A stretch of 26,802 nt of DNA from Reticulitermes lucifugus (GCA_026260175.1 JAKCWW010000402.1:1797-28598), one strand, 5' to 3'. Shown: positions 17,800-26,375, numbered from the stretch's first letter. A program made the numbers and translations. The notes: generated from the letters alone by a model not told the origin.

Positions 17800-18320
17800 A
17801 CAACATCAATAAATTATGTACGAGCATAAACCAAGAATTAATATAAAACTAGGCTAATGTATTTTTAGCCTGTTTTTAACAATTTTAATAACTGGGCTTG
17901 TGAACTTTTAAGTGTTCAGTGTTCAGTGTTCAGTGTGTTCCCCTGGAGATGTTTTGCTTAGCACACCGAAAATTGTCGGGATTTTTTTTATGAAGTTTTC
18001 TATATATTTTATTTTCATTTTGTGTACGAGTTGGTAAAAAATACACGCTGTTTTATATTGTAATATATCTGCATTTTGTTGCATATGCTTTATAGAAGTG
18101 GTACTGATCTCTAGATTAGCTGAACAACTACTAGCTTTTCTAAAGGACCCTTCTCCATGAAGTTGCTGGCAGTATGGAGTAAAACCTAGAAGCACAGTCT
18201 CTCAGAATAGCCATTACAGGAACCCAATCCAGGCAGCAGAAGTCCCACGCAGTCGGTAGGGTCTTAGCTGTATTTATTCTAGTGGAAGGATCAGACCGTG
18301 TCTCTGAGCAGCTGGCGGTC
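17800..18320. other. A/T-rich flank, little structure
   Basis: AGTGTTC is repeated three times in tandem at about 17911-17936. Otherwise nothing is recognised. Confidence 0.4.
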
Positions 18321-18324
18321 TCCA

Positions 18325-18490
18325 GCGGGCCCACTCTACACCCCCCGGATAATGAATGAATGAATTTGGAGCGTTGGTGGAATGATAACTGACAAGAGAA
18401 ACCCGAAGTACTCTGCCACTTGGTCCACCGCAAGTGCTGTGTGGACTGCCCGGTGACTAACCGTTCGAACTGCGGCTTGACCCCTCTCAG
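18325..18490 (-). mobile_element. SINE-like repeat, family D, copy 1
   Basis: On the minus strand a B-box-like AGTTCGAACGG is followed by GAGTACTTCGGGTTTCTCTT, GTCAGTTATCATTCCACCAA, CGCTCCAAATTCATTCATTC and ATCCGGGGGGTG. The same order occurs at 19345-19530 (minus) and 26183-26375 (plus). No target duplication is seen. Confidence 0.7.
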
Positions 18491-19060
18491 TGTAGTTTCC
18501 GCTTATAACAGCGTGTTAGTTTCCGCAATACCACTGCCAACTTTGCAACAACTTACTTCAAACACGTGGAAGAACACCAGACTCTATCCGTAAATCGAAC
18601 CCACGAACTGCGAAACAATAAACAGCCGAAAAAAAAATAAATTTTGCAAAATTTCTATGTCTTGTGTACGTCAATGTAGAAACAAAAGAAACTTTTGTAT
18701 CCCTAATCCGTTGAGAGTCGTATTATTAGTTGTTTTCGGGGGAGTCCAACTCCCTTTTCCTCCACGCCTCAACATCCTCTTAACTTCGACCTTGCAAGTG
18801 CCAAGTGTCAAGAACTTGGACTTCATAAAACTTCCTATGCCTGATAACATGTGACACTATTTTACCTAAACTACAGTCAGCAAACATTTGGAGGAACTAT
18901 TTACCTTCAATTTGAAACTGTTTGAGAGTTCTTATGCGCTGATTTGTAATTTAACCATGCAAGAAGACCTCGCGGCTGGACAGTAAAAGAACTATCAGAT
19001 GACACTTCTAGGGTTAAACCGTAAGGATCATAGCATTATTTGGCTTCTGGACTTCGTCAG
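18491..19060. other. No assignable feature
   Basis: No gene or repeat is recognised. A 65-codon frame at 18657-18854 lacks any domain. Confidence 0.4.
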
Positions 19061-19084
19061 TCTCTAAAAATCAGAGCACAATGC

Positions 19085-19130
19085 AATGTTTCGGAAAATA
19101 GATGACAATATCTTCAGAGAAACATGCTGC
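19085..19130 (-). repeat. Decayed hammerhead-like relic
   Basis: The minus strand has CTGAAGA, T, an unpaired spacer, then CCGAAACATTGC. The core words are kept but stem II is lost. A shortened CTGGACTTCGTC string near 19050 resembles part of the foldback arms at 20371. Confidence 0.3.
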
Positions 19131-19344
19131 TAGTTTATAAACTCAGCAAAGAACAAGACAAAACACTAAAGATGCCAGAGAATTGTGACGAAACGTACTG
19201 AGTTAAAATAAAAGGATTTGCACAAAGTTGAATTTGGTGTTTTTATTCTGTTTCGGTGCTTCAGAATGTCAAGAAAACCCACTGACTTATTTAAGCTCAA
19301 GAATGGGGTGATAATATGTCTCTTCTATATAACTTCGGCCTCTA

Positions 19345-19530
19345 ATGGGCCCATTTTTCATCCCCTGAATCACAGATGAATAAACATGGAGCACCAGCAG
19401 GATGATACTTGAATGAAAAGGACCAAAGTACTCGGAGAGAAACCCGTCTCGTTGCCTCCTTGTCCATCACAAATCCCACACTGACTGTCCTGGGATTGAA
19501 TTCAGACCTCCGCCGTAACAAATCCCTAAA
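19345..19530 (-). mobile_element. SINE-like repeat, family D, copy 2
   Basis: On the minus strand a B-box-like GAATTCAATCCCAGG is followed by CGGGTTTCTCTCCGAGTACT, a ATCATCCTGCTGGTGCTCCA block, TTTATTCATCTGTGATTCAG and GGGATG. It is diverged but collinear with the copy at 18325. Confidence 0.65.
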
Positions 19531-19589
19531 GGCTAGTACTTATCTACCAAAATAACTCTTATACAGTGATGATGGAAGCAAAACTTTCC

Positions 19590-19628
19590 TATCTACCATA
19601 AAACTCGGCGTTACGTCCGAGACGCCAA
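19590..19628 (+). repeat. Dispersed motif, copy 3 of 3
   Basis: CCTATCTACCATAAAACTCG then GCGTTACGTCCGAGACGCC. It is the most divergent of the three copies (11522, 15330). Confidence 0.4.
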
Positions 19629-19773
19629 CAGACTTTCACAGACACTGCAACAAGAAACCAAAATCTCATACAATGACCTGTTTGTTTGCGGAATAATTTT
19701 ATCGTTAATTTCGCTAATAGAGATCGAGTTGCCATGTCGGAGCAAGTGCAGTTGATGATGAAAACTGAAGCCA

Positions 19774-20142
19774 TTAATCACTAAAGAAAAATGGACCGCT
19801 GAATTGCCAAGTTGAGTCAATTTCGCCAAGATAAGACAGATTTGGGGCTCGGTATATTAAATAGAACTTTTGTTCAATAACCTTATTGGATTCGCGTTCC
19901 TTTCGACATAATACATATGAAAAGCGATGTCCATCAACTGTCATTTGAACTCCACAAAGAATTTTGCTTTCTTCCAAACAATTGCTTTTAAACATGAGCA
20001 CTGCCAAAATCGATATTTCTCCAAATCGATGCAGACTATATGTAGGATAGTATTTGTATACAGCATGTAGGCACTTTGAATATAATCCGCGGTCTTGTTT
20101 GCTGAAACTCCGAGAGACCGTCCACAGAAAATTCACACGCAT
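19774..20142 (-). other. Longest open frame (122 codons), unassigned
   Basis: The predicted peptide has HRFGEISILAVLMFKSNC and CGVQMTVDGHRFSYVLCRK-type segments and ends FFFSD. I recognise no family, signal peptide or clear membrane helix. It overlaps a frame on the same strand ending at 20133. One or two frames of this length are expected by chance in 27 kb, so I do not call it a gene. A decayed exon remains possible. Confidence 0.2.
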
Positions 20143-20420
20143 GGAAAACTGAAGGCAAAGACCTGTGATTTCCGCAGCCTAACCCACTCATCAGCACCGT
20201 GTCGTCTTGCATTCGGCACTTCTCGTTCAGTTCGCAACAACAGACTTTGAATCTTTAGCGAAGAACAGTCTGCAAAGAGCCACTCGTCTTTCCGTGTACA
20301 TCTCGAGACACCCTGCATTTTCCCGTGACCCTTTCGGCTTGCAAAATCATTAAACAAATAGAACCAGACTTTGAGAACTAATTGATTTCTGGACTTTGTC
20401 CATCGTCCGGAAATCTAAAA

Positions 20421-20463
20421 TCACGACGTTTCGGAAGCTGGATCTACTTCCGTCCTCAGGTGA
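20421..20463 (-). ncRNA. Hammerhead-like motif in left foldback arm
   Basis: On the minus strand: TCAC, CTGAGGA, C, GGAAG, loop TAGATCCAG, CTTCC, GAAAC, GTC, GTGA. The outer helix TCAC/GTGA and stem II GGAAG/CTTCC are both perfect. Helix III is reduced to ACGU with no loop, so it could close only weakly or through a dimer. The inserted base after the core GA is C here. Confidence 0.55.
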
Positions 20464-20521
20464 AGGGGGAGGGAGACACTTGCTCTGTCTAAGGGACCCA
20501 ACAGAGTGTCTCCCTCCCCTT

Positions 20522-20564
20522 TCGCTTGAGGACAGAAGCAGATCTAGCTTCTGAAACGTCGTGA
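20522..20564 (+). ncRNA. Hammerhead-like motif in right foldback arm
   Basis: TCGC, TTGAGGA, C, AGAAG, loop CAGATCTAG, CTTCT, GAAAC, GTC, GTGA. Relative to the left arm, stem II changed from G-C to A-U at its first pair, and the outer helix keeps pairing through a G-U. The first core base is T instead of C, which would weaken or abolish activity. Confidence 0.5.
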
Positions 20565-20799
20565 TTTTAAATTTCCGGACGATGGACGAAGTCCAGAAAC
20601 CAATTAGTTATCAATGTTACATACCATCGTCAGAACCTTTTAGAACCAGACTTATTACACCACACCTACATTTTCTAACTCCTTAAATCCTGCACTTTGC
20701 ATGGTGCCTTTGGCCCTTTGAAACTCTCTAGTTACGACTATATATACCGTATACTTTAACATTTAAAGAACTCAGTATTTTCTCCACCCAGTATACATA

Positions 20800-21148
20800 A
20801 CTGTGTTTGGGCCTAAGAGGGACGAGGTAACAGGGCAGTGGAGAAGACTACATACAGAGGAGCTTCATGATCTGTGCTCCTCATCAAATATTATTCGGGT
20901 GATAAAGAAGAATAAGATGGGCAGGGCATATGGCATGTATGGGGGACAGGAGAGGTGCATACAGGGTTTTGGTGAGAAGACCTGAGGGAAGGCAACAACT
21001 TCGAAGACCTAGGCGTATGTGGGAGGATAATATTAAAATTGATCTTCAAGAAGGGGAATGGAGAGGCATGGACTGGATTGATCTGACTCAGGATACGAAG
21101 AGGTGGTGGGCCCTTGTGAACGCGGTAATGAACCTTCGGTTTCCGTAA
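20800..21148 (+). pseudogene. Non-LTR retrotransposon ORF2 C-terminal tail, frameshifted
   Basis: The frame at 20803 gives FGPKRDEVTGQWRRLHTEEL, then [15 protein letters not shown]. The reading shifts near 20918 and continues in another frame with [35 protein letters not shown] and [20 protein letters not shown], ending VMNLRFP and a stop at 21148. This is the well-known C-terminal tail of an abundant insect LINE ORF2 (RWAGHVARMG...[12 protein letters not shown] type). One small deletion of about 4 bp at the shift explains the break. The catalytic RT core is absent, so this is a 5'-truncated, dead copy. It is a different lineage from the remnant at 1-520. Confidence 0.93.
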
Positions 21149-21280
21149 AATGCAGGGAATTTATTGACTAGCTCACGATCTATTAGCTTCTCAGGAAGGA
21201 CTCTCCTCCATGGAGTTAATTAGTTTACTTCAGTATTTCTCAATTAAAAATAGTGATTACTTCCCTAAACAGCATCAACC

Positions 21281-21675
21281 GATTGGCATTTGTAATAAAG
21301 ATGCGTTGTGTTTACTGTGAGGTATGAAGGAAAAGGTTAGAGTAAGCTAGGGTAAATCGGGTCAAAATTGTTAAATCTCAAACCGTAGCTTGCTATGTAT
21401 TATTCATTGCAGATTGGCATTTGTAATAAAGATGCGTTGGGTTTACTGTGAGGTATGAAGGAAAAGGTTAGAGTAAGCTAGGGTAAATCGGGTCAAAATT
21501 TTTTAAATCTCAAACCGTAGCTTGCTATGTATTATTCATTGCAGATTGGCATTTGTAATAAAGATGCGTTGTGTTTACTGTGAGGTATGAAGGAAAAGGT
21601 TAGAGTAAGCTAGGGTAAATCGGGTCAAAATTTTTTAAATCTCAAACCGTAGCTTGCTATGTATTATTCATTGCA
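21281..21675. repeat. 131/132-bp tandem repeat, 3 near-identical units
   Basis: Units at 21281-21411, 21412-21543 and 21544-21675 start GATTGGCATTTGTAATAAAG and end ATTATTCATTGCA. Units differ only by a G/T in GCGTTGTG/GCGTTGGG and the length or interruption of an ATTGTTAAA/ATTTTTTAAA run. The very high identity implies recent amplification. Decayed GGGTAAATCGGG-like words just downstream (AATTCACCC, AAATCGGGCC, around 21778-21812) may be older copies. It begins about 130 bp after the LINE stop. Confidence 0.96.
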
Positions 21676-22303
21676 GATATTACGCACAGTTCTTCAGCTC
21701 GACCCTCTAGCGACACATTCTCGTAATTACACTTCATCTAACTGTGTAAGACCTATTGCAATTACAACACTGCTTGACCCAATTCACCCTAATCCACTGG
21801 AATAAATCGGGCCAGTAGGCTAATTGCATTTTCACTTCATATTTATGTCACACGTTAGAAGAAAAGATTGGAAACTTAAAAATATCACGCTTATTTTTAT
21901 TCTGCTGCATTTCTTGTTAGCACACATTCCGCCAATACAGGTTTTCTTTCCCTACGAACATCACCCTTGGCGCTGTACCAAATCAGCCAATTTTTTTCTG
22001 AAACAGGGTCGCAAAATGTAAAAGAGGTAAGACTCCCTAGAATTTGTAACTTTCTTCATTCTTACATTGACAGTGCACTTCCTACGAACTTGACGAAGGT
22101 GATATAATTTCTTTCCAACTTTTGTCTTTTTTTTTACATCTGTTCTCATCAGTGGAATCGTCCTTTCACCATTTCTTTTCCGCATCAAAATATTACATTC
22201 GTTATCACAATATCACTTTATAAATTTAATATTTTACATTTTCCGTGCAATTGTCTTATGCATACAAGTTTATTTCCAACTAACTGCACAATTAACTTTA
22301 ATT
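21676..22303. other. No assignable feature
   Basis: Overlapping frames on opposite strands (21824-22021 and 21961-22188) show no domain. A TTTTTTTTT run lies near 22127. Confidence 0.4.
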
Positions 22304-22346
22304 CTCCTACATGTTTCGCCTGTAAACTACAGCCATCCTCAGGGAG
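22304..22346 (-). ncRNA. Hammerhead-like motif, intact CUGAGGA core, GUA
   Basis: On the minus strand: CTCC, CTGAGGA, T, G, G, CTGTA, loop GTT, TACAG, G, C, GAAAC, AT, GTA, GGAG. The outer helix CTCC/GGAG lies directly against the core. Stem II is a G-C pair, one G-G mismatch, then five pairs. The A-U and C-G of helix III enclose AT, and the triplet is GUA. Downstream sequence to about 22400 is collinear with the foldback arm at 11862-11967. Confidence 0.58.
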
Positions 22347-22800
22347 CTACAAGTGTTGAAGACATGTACAACTATACAGACAGTCAAATATAAATGGTAA
22401 AACATTTATACTTATCAGTGTCACTCGATAAATATGCAGTATTATTAAAATCTTTTTTAAAATTATAACACAAGTGAAGTATAAAATTAAGTAATATGTA
22501 ATATCCAAACATCTGATGATGTGTGATTTCTCTCCAGTTTGTAGCACAGCGGAGACCCCAGATTTAGACATTGGGCATGCACTCCATGAGTGAAGTCGCT
22601 GTACTCGACTTTAGAAGCTTAAGAAGGACCTGTCCAGAGGCTTAAGTGTGTATGTGGTAGGACTTGCAAGACACGTCGTGCAAATATAATTTTTTTTCAC
22701 AAAATTCTGTATCCTGCACGTTACTCGAGAGTGTCTACATTTTCGTACACGAAAGAATTCTAAAACTGACCTGATTCAACACCTGACCCGATTGACCATA
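22347..22800. other. Arm of the 11862-type element, then unassigned sequence
   Basis: Up to about 22405 the sequence (AAGACATGTACAACTATACAG, AATGGTAAAACATTTAT) follows the arm at 11905-11967. The rest is A/T-rich with no features. Confidence 0.45.
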
Positions 22801-22807
22801 GCACACT

Positions 22808-22826
22808 GTATATATATATATATACA
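22808..22826. repeat. (TA)n microsatellite
   Basis: About nine TA repeats, directly before the MITE. Confidence 0.9.
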
Positions 22827-22832
22827 TACATA

Positions 22833-23016
22833 CAGTCGAACCCGGTTATAACGACATCAGTTTATACGACACCTCGCCTACAACGTCAGATATTCTGTGG
22901 TACCAATTAATTCCTCACTGTTAACCATAACATTATAGTTCTCCATTATAACAACACTCGTTTATAACAACACAAAATATTCAGTCCCTCTCATGACGTT
23001 ATAAGCGAGTTTAACC
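22833..23016 (-). mobile_element. Palindromic MITE, second copy, right end eroded into (GT)n
   Basis: The left end CAGTCGAACCCGGTTATAAC follows TA. Read on minus from the other end it gives ACTCGCTTATAACGTCATGA, a GGGACTGAATATTTTGTG block and TTATAAACGAGTGTTGTTAT, collinear with the plus-strand order at 8371-8554. The last terminal bases are replaced by a GTGTGTGTGT run, so the outer end and the TA are lost. By eye identity to the first copy is roughly 80%. Confidence 0.82.
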
Positions 23017-23067
23017 GTGTGTGTGTGTGCGTGTGCGAGCGTAAATATATATATATATATATATATA
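23016..23067. repeat. (GT)n and (AT)n microsatellites
   Basis: GTGTGTGTGTGTGCGTGTGC then (AT)n of about 11 repeats at 23046-23067. Confidence 0.9.
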
Positions 23068-23069
23068 AT

Positions 23070-23456
23070 TTAGACGAGCTTCGTGCTTTAAAGTGATAAA
23101 CAAATTGTCTGGTCCCATTTAGGTACTCGTCAACTTATGATCGCAAACTTACACAACCGGTTGTTGGCTGTGTGGCTGACAAGGCGGTAACGGTCCCTCG
23201 TTTACAAGCCTTATGGCAACCAAGTAAGAAGCAGGGAAGTTAGGACTTGCGCATTTTAAGTACAATTCTAGATGGATGAAAACAAAACAGAACACGTTCC
23301 AGCACTCTTTAACCCGAAACGCAGTAAATACACTTACAGACTATGTGCGAACAGAAATATCCCAATGTCAATACTGACAAAAGAATCTCATTTGCTTGAT
23401 TTCAGACTTCCGCCGCGGCGTACTGAGGCCTTCCCTCTTCTGGGATGTTACACGGC
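23070..23456. other. No assignable feature
   Basis: No gene or repeat is recognised. Confidence 0.4.
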
Positions 23457-23583
23457 GTAGGTTGGTAGTTGGTTACCGACGTTTCGGGAAAAAAACCTAT
23501 CGATATCATTATACGAGACTTCTTGGCCCATGAAGATGGGATCGAAAAGTTGTGCAACGTCGGTAAGCAACTGCCAACGTAGC
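23457..23583. repeat. Small foldback with 28-bp arms and relic core words
   Basis: 23457-23484 and 23555-23582 are inverted copies with about five mismatches, centred on GGTTACCGACGTT. Just inside the right arm CATGAAGATGGGATCGAAAA resembles a decayed TGAAGA...GAAA unit. The inside of the left arm, read on minus, has CCCGAAACGTCGGTAACC. It looks like a shortened relative of the foldback hammerhead-like elements. Confidence 0.5.
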
Positions 23584-24182
23584 TGCGTACCATCGCAGAC
23601 GAGCGAAGGCCAGAACCTCACTGGTCCAGTTACCAACCAGTCCGTCACTACAGACTGAGATGTCACTGCCCATACACACGTGAAGCACAGCAAGACATGT
23701 GCACATCATTCCAACTAATTACACTTCGATGGGCGTTGGCCAACGCCGTTATTTCCCATTTACGGTACTTTTCCATTTCCTTGGAACATCACAAGAGATC
23801 AAGGAAGCTGGCCAGTTAGGGAAAAGAACGGACCAGCTGCTGTCAGACACAATAACCGGTGAACCGAGTCCAACTGAATACAGCTGTCAGTTTCGCTTCG
23901 GTTCAGAGGAGACAGACAGGCGACAGTGATGCCAGTCGCAGAGGAAGCTCAACGCTTCATGCGACGACACCTCTTGAAGACCGCCGCCTTCTGGGGTGTG
24001 ATTTGTACACTTAAACCAGACTACACTGCGTCATATACCAGAAGACAACAACCTATAGGCCGTGCCATGGCTCTGGCTAATAATCGCAGGCCTCTCACCG
24101 CCGAGGTTGAATTTCATTTCCAGGCCAGTCCACGTGAGAGTTTTGGTGGACGAAGTGGCAATGGTATAAATTTTTCTCTGGG
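23584..24182. other. No assignable feature
   Basis: G/C-richer than its surroundings, with several short overlapping frames (23699-23929 and 23926-24207) that show no domain. Confidence 0.4.
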
Positions 24183-24196
24183 TACTTCGGTTCTCC
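24183..24196. repeat. Target-site duplication, left copy
   Basis: TACTTCGGTTCTCC is repeated exactly at 24481-24494. Confidence 0.9.
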
Positions 24197-24480
24197 GTGG
24201 GCCGTGATAGCGTAGTCGGTATAGCGACTCGCTACGGGCTGGAAGGTCCGGGGATCTAATCCCGGTGGGGGCGAGATTTTCTGCGCCCGTCCGGACCGGC
24301 CCTGAGGCCCACCCAGCTTCCTGTACAAAGTGTACGGGGTCTCTTTTCCCAGGGTAAAGCGGCCGAGGCGTGGTGTTGACCACACACCGCCATCTCGCGC
24401 AGAGGTCAAAGAAAAAGTACAGCCATACCTCTACTCCCTTAATGGGCCTTCATGGCCTGTTCTAGGGTGAAATTTACCTT
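24197..24480 (+). mobile_element. SINE, family A, full length with perfect 14-bp target duplication
   Basis: A perfect A-box TAGCGTAGTCGG is at 24208-24219; the B-box GATCTAATC (24253-24261) has one change from the consensus. Then come GGGGGCGAGATTTTCTGCGC, a CGTCCGGACCGGCCCTGAGG block, GGGTAAAGCGGCCGAGGCGT, GAGGTCAAAGAAAAAGTACA, GGGCCTTCATGGCCTGTTC and the end GGGTGAAATTTACCTT. The length is about 284 bp. The exact target duplication gives true ends and serves as the reference copy for family A in this window. Confidence 0.93.
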
Positions 24481-24494
24481 TACTTCGGTTCTCC

Positions 24495-25127
24495 CGTGTC
24501 ACTACTACTCCAGCAGTGCCCCATACACATGAATTCCTGTATCACGGAATGTCGCGGTGGCTTACTGTTTGCTTGCTGCCCACAAGACACTGAGATCTGT
24601 ATAGTTTATGTGTTACCCACAAAACAACTGAATATGGTTTCTGCGTCGTTAGAAGTTAAGGCAATAATGCTAAAAAAATCTGTGTGCATTTCAGAGAAAA
24701 TAAAAGTGGTTTCGCCAGGAGGTGGATATTAATTAGCTGGCGAAGGGCCCACCGACGCCCACAGACAAGCGTGACGCGGTCTGATTATTCAGTATCGGGA
24801 GCTGGCTGCCAGCACGCTAAAGTCCAAGTGCATTGCCACAAGAGGGAGGGTGGGTCACAACAAACTGTTCAGTCAGGTTGAACCTACCTCATTAGTGTAA
24901 GCATCTCCGAATGTCCCATAAATTTTGCAGCAAATAAATGGAGCCAATTGGAACACTTCCGTCTTACGTGACTACAGCTTTAAATAATACAGTATCAATG
25001 TCAGTCGATAAAGACAAATCAATACGATTCGATATGTGCGACACAGAGTGTCGCGGTCAGAAACTTTACTGGAGGAGCCACGTAATTGGGTTCGTCACAG
25101 AACCGGTTACATTTACCTTAGGACAAA
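24495..25127. other. No assignable feature
   Basis: Short frames at 24496-24732 and 24938-25138 have no domain, and no repeat is recognised. Confidence 0.4.
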
Positions 25128-25440
25128 GTTCACCCTAGAACAGGCCATGAAGGCCCAGGTGTAGCTGTACTCTTTCTTTAACCTCGGCGCTAGATGGGAG
25201 TGTGTGTTCAACACAACGCCTCGACCGCTTTACCCCCCCCCTCCCGGGAACCGGGAAAAAAACCCGGTACCCATAGTATAGGAGGCTGGGTGGGTCCCAG
25301 GGCCGGCGTGGACGGGTGCGAAAAATTTCGCCTCCATCGGGATTCGATCCCCTGACCGTCCAGAAAAAAAATCTCTTGTCCCTTCCGAAATTCGAACCAC
25401 GGATCGCCCAGCCCGCAGCTTAGTCACTGTACTGAGTAGA
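25128..25440 (-). mobile_element. SINE, family A, with a duplicated tRNA-like head
   Basis: The body (25128-25366) is standard family A on minus, including a B-box GGATCGAATCC (plus 25341-25350). Upstream on minus, instead of a single A-box segment, a second head segment occupies 25367-25440. It has an A-box-like CTCAGTACAGTGACTAAG, CTGCGGGCTGGGCGATCC, and its own B-box GGTTCGAATTTC. An ACAAGAGATTTTTTTTCTGG spacer joins the two. So two B-boxes lie about 45 bp apart, either through nested insertion or a dimeric head. Confidence 0.8.
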
Positions 25441-25444
25441 GACA

Positions 25445-25734
25445 CGACTGTAAATTAATTGCCAAATATTTCCAATTACATGACAAAGAAAATAACAAGA
25501 AATCTTCATCGCAGTGACAACACAAATATACAGCCGCCTACTGCCAACGTCCTACGAGACGATGTAACGCGGAGAGGGAAGATTCAGTATTATTTTAAGG
25601 AACTTGGGCTCTAACTATAACAAATACAGCAGCAAAACGGTCTCGGTGCAATGTATAGACACTGCAGACACATCCAACAATTCTGTGGAAGAATAAAAAG
25701 AACAATAAAGGGAATAAATTGTATAGAACATCTC
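25445..25734. other. No assignable feature
   Basis: A/T-rich, with no repeat or gene recognised. Confidence 0.4.
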
Positions 25735-25960
25735 GGTGGAGTAGTTAGCATGCCTGCTTTGTATTCGGGACGTCCGGATTCAAATACCGGCCAGGAAACC
25801 GGATATCCTGACTCATTGTTTTCCTCACTTCTTTCCAAACAAAATTCAGGATTGTGTATCAGATTACGCCACGGCAGTTTCCTTCCACATCCTTTCCAAT
25901 TCTTACTCCCTAACCATCTTACCACTGGATGCTTCACGTTCCGGCATTTGTATGCTTAGC
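25735..25960 (+). mobile_element. SINE, family F-like
   Basis: The A-box-like TGGAGTAGTTAG (two changes from the consensus) and B-box-like GGATTCAAATACC lie at tRNA spacing. They are followed by GACTCATTGTTTTCCTCAC, ACGCCACGGCAGTTTCCTTC and CACATCCTTTCCAATTC. The TTCCTTCCACATCCTTTCC-type end is shared in style with 3460-3490. No target duplication is found. Confidence 0.6.
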
Positions 25961-26182
25961 AGATTTTCAAGGATTGTTCGAACTTTGGTGTGAATTGATA
26001 CAGCATCGTTAAAAAGCCATAAACATAAGAAATACATGTAAATAAACAGCACCCAAAACCACATGACCTTCAGGTATCATAACTGTGGCCGGTGATATCT
26101 CGTCTTTCATCACCGTGTCAATAAAACAGCTCTGTCAAGTTGTTTACGACTACAAGACTGAGGCCACACCGTAACTGGCTTC
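25961..26182. other. No assignable feature
   Basis: No gene or repeat is recognised. Confidence 0.4.
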
Positions 26183-26375
26183 ACATCCCATGGGCCGGGC
26201 CCGAGTTCGATCTCAGGGCAAAAACTGTGGTGCACGAAGTGGCGGTGGTACAGCTTTCTGTCCGCCTACTCCGTCTTGTTTCTGTCAATTTCCATTCCAC
26301 CAACGCTCCGAATCCATCCGTCATCCGAGGATGGACATCAGGGGCCGCAGTACCAGTAAGACAGTCTCGCCGCAC
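26183..26375 (+). mobile_element. SINE-like repeat, family D, copy 3
   Basis: A B-box-like CGAGTTCGATCTCAGGGC is followed by CTCCGTCTTGTTTCTGTCAA, TTTCCATTCCACCAACGCTC and CGAATCCATCCGTCATCCGA, collinear with the reverse complements of 18325-18490 and 19345-19530. Frames over it on both strands are incidental. Confidence 0.68.

Larger units (their letters stand above)
20371..20614. mobile_element. Foldback element, two 114-118 bp arms, 12-bp spacer
   Basis: The left arm 20371-20488 and right arm 20501-20614 are inverted copies with close to 90% identity by eye, running from TTGAGAACTAATTG to GGAGGGAGACACT...CTCTGT on the left. Only about 12 bases (CTAAGGGACCCA) separate them, so the transcript or single strand would form one long hairpin. 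Each arm carries a hammerhead-like motif in opposite sense (20421-20463 minus, 20522-20564 plus). Translations of this module (SETRRSRFTS-type) are familiar from insect assemblies. Target duplications are not certain. Confidence 0.88.

Noticed and set aside
19774..20142. 122-codon minus frame as a real gene
   Set aside because: It has no recognisable family, no splice evidence and overlaps another frame; one or two frames of this size are expected by chance in this length.
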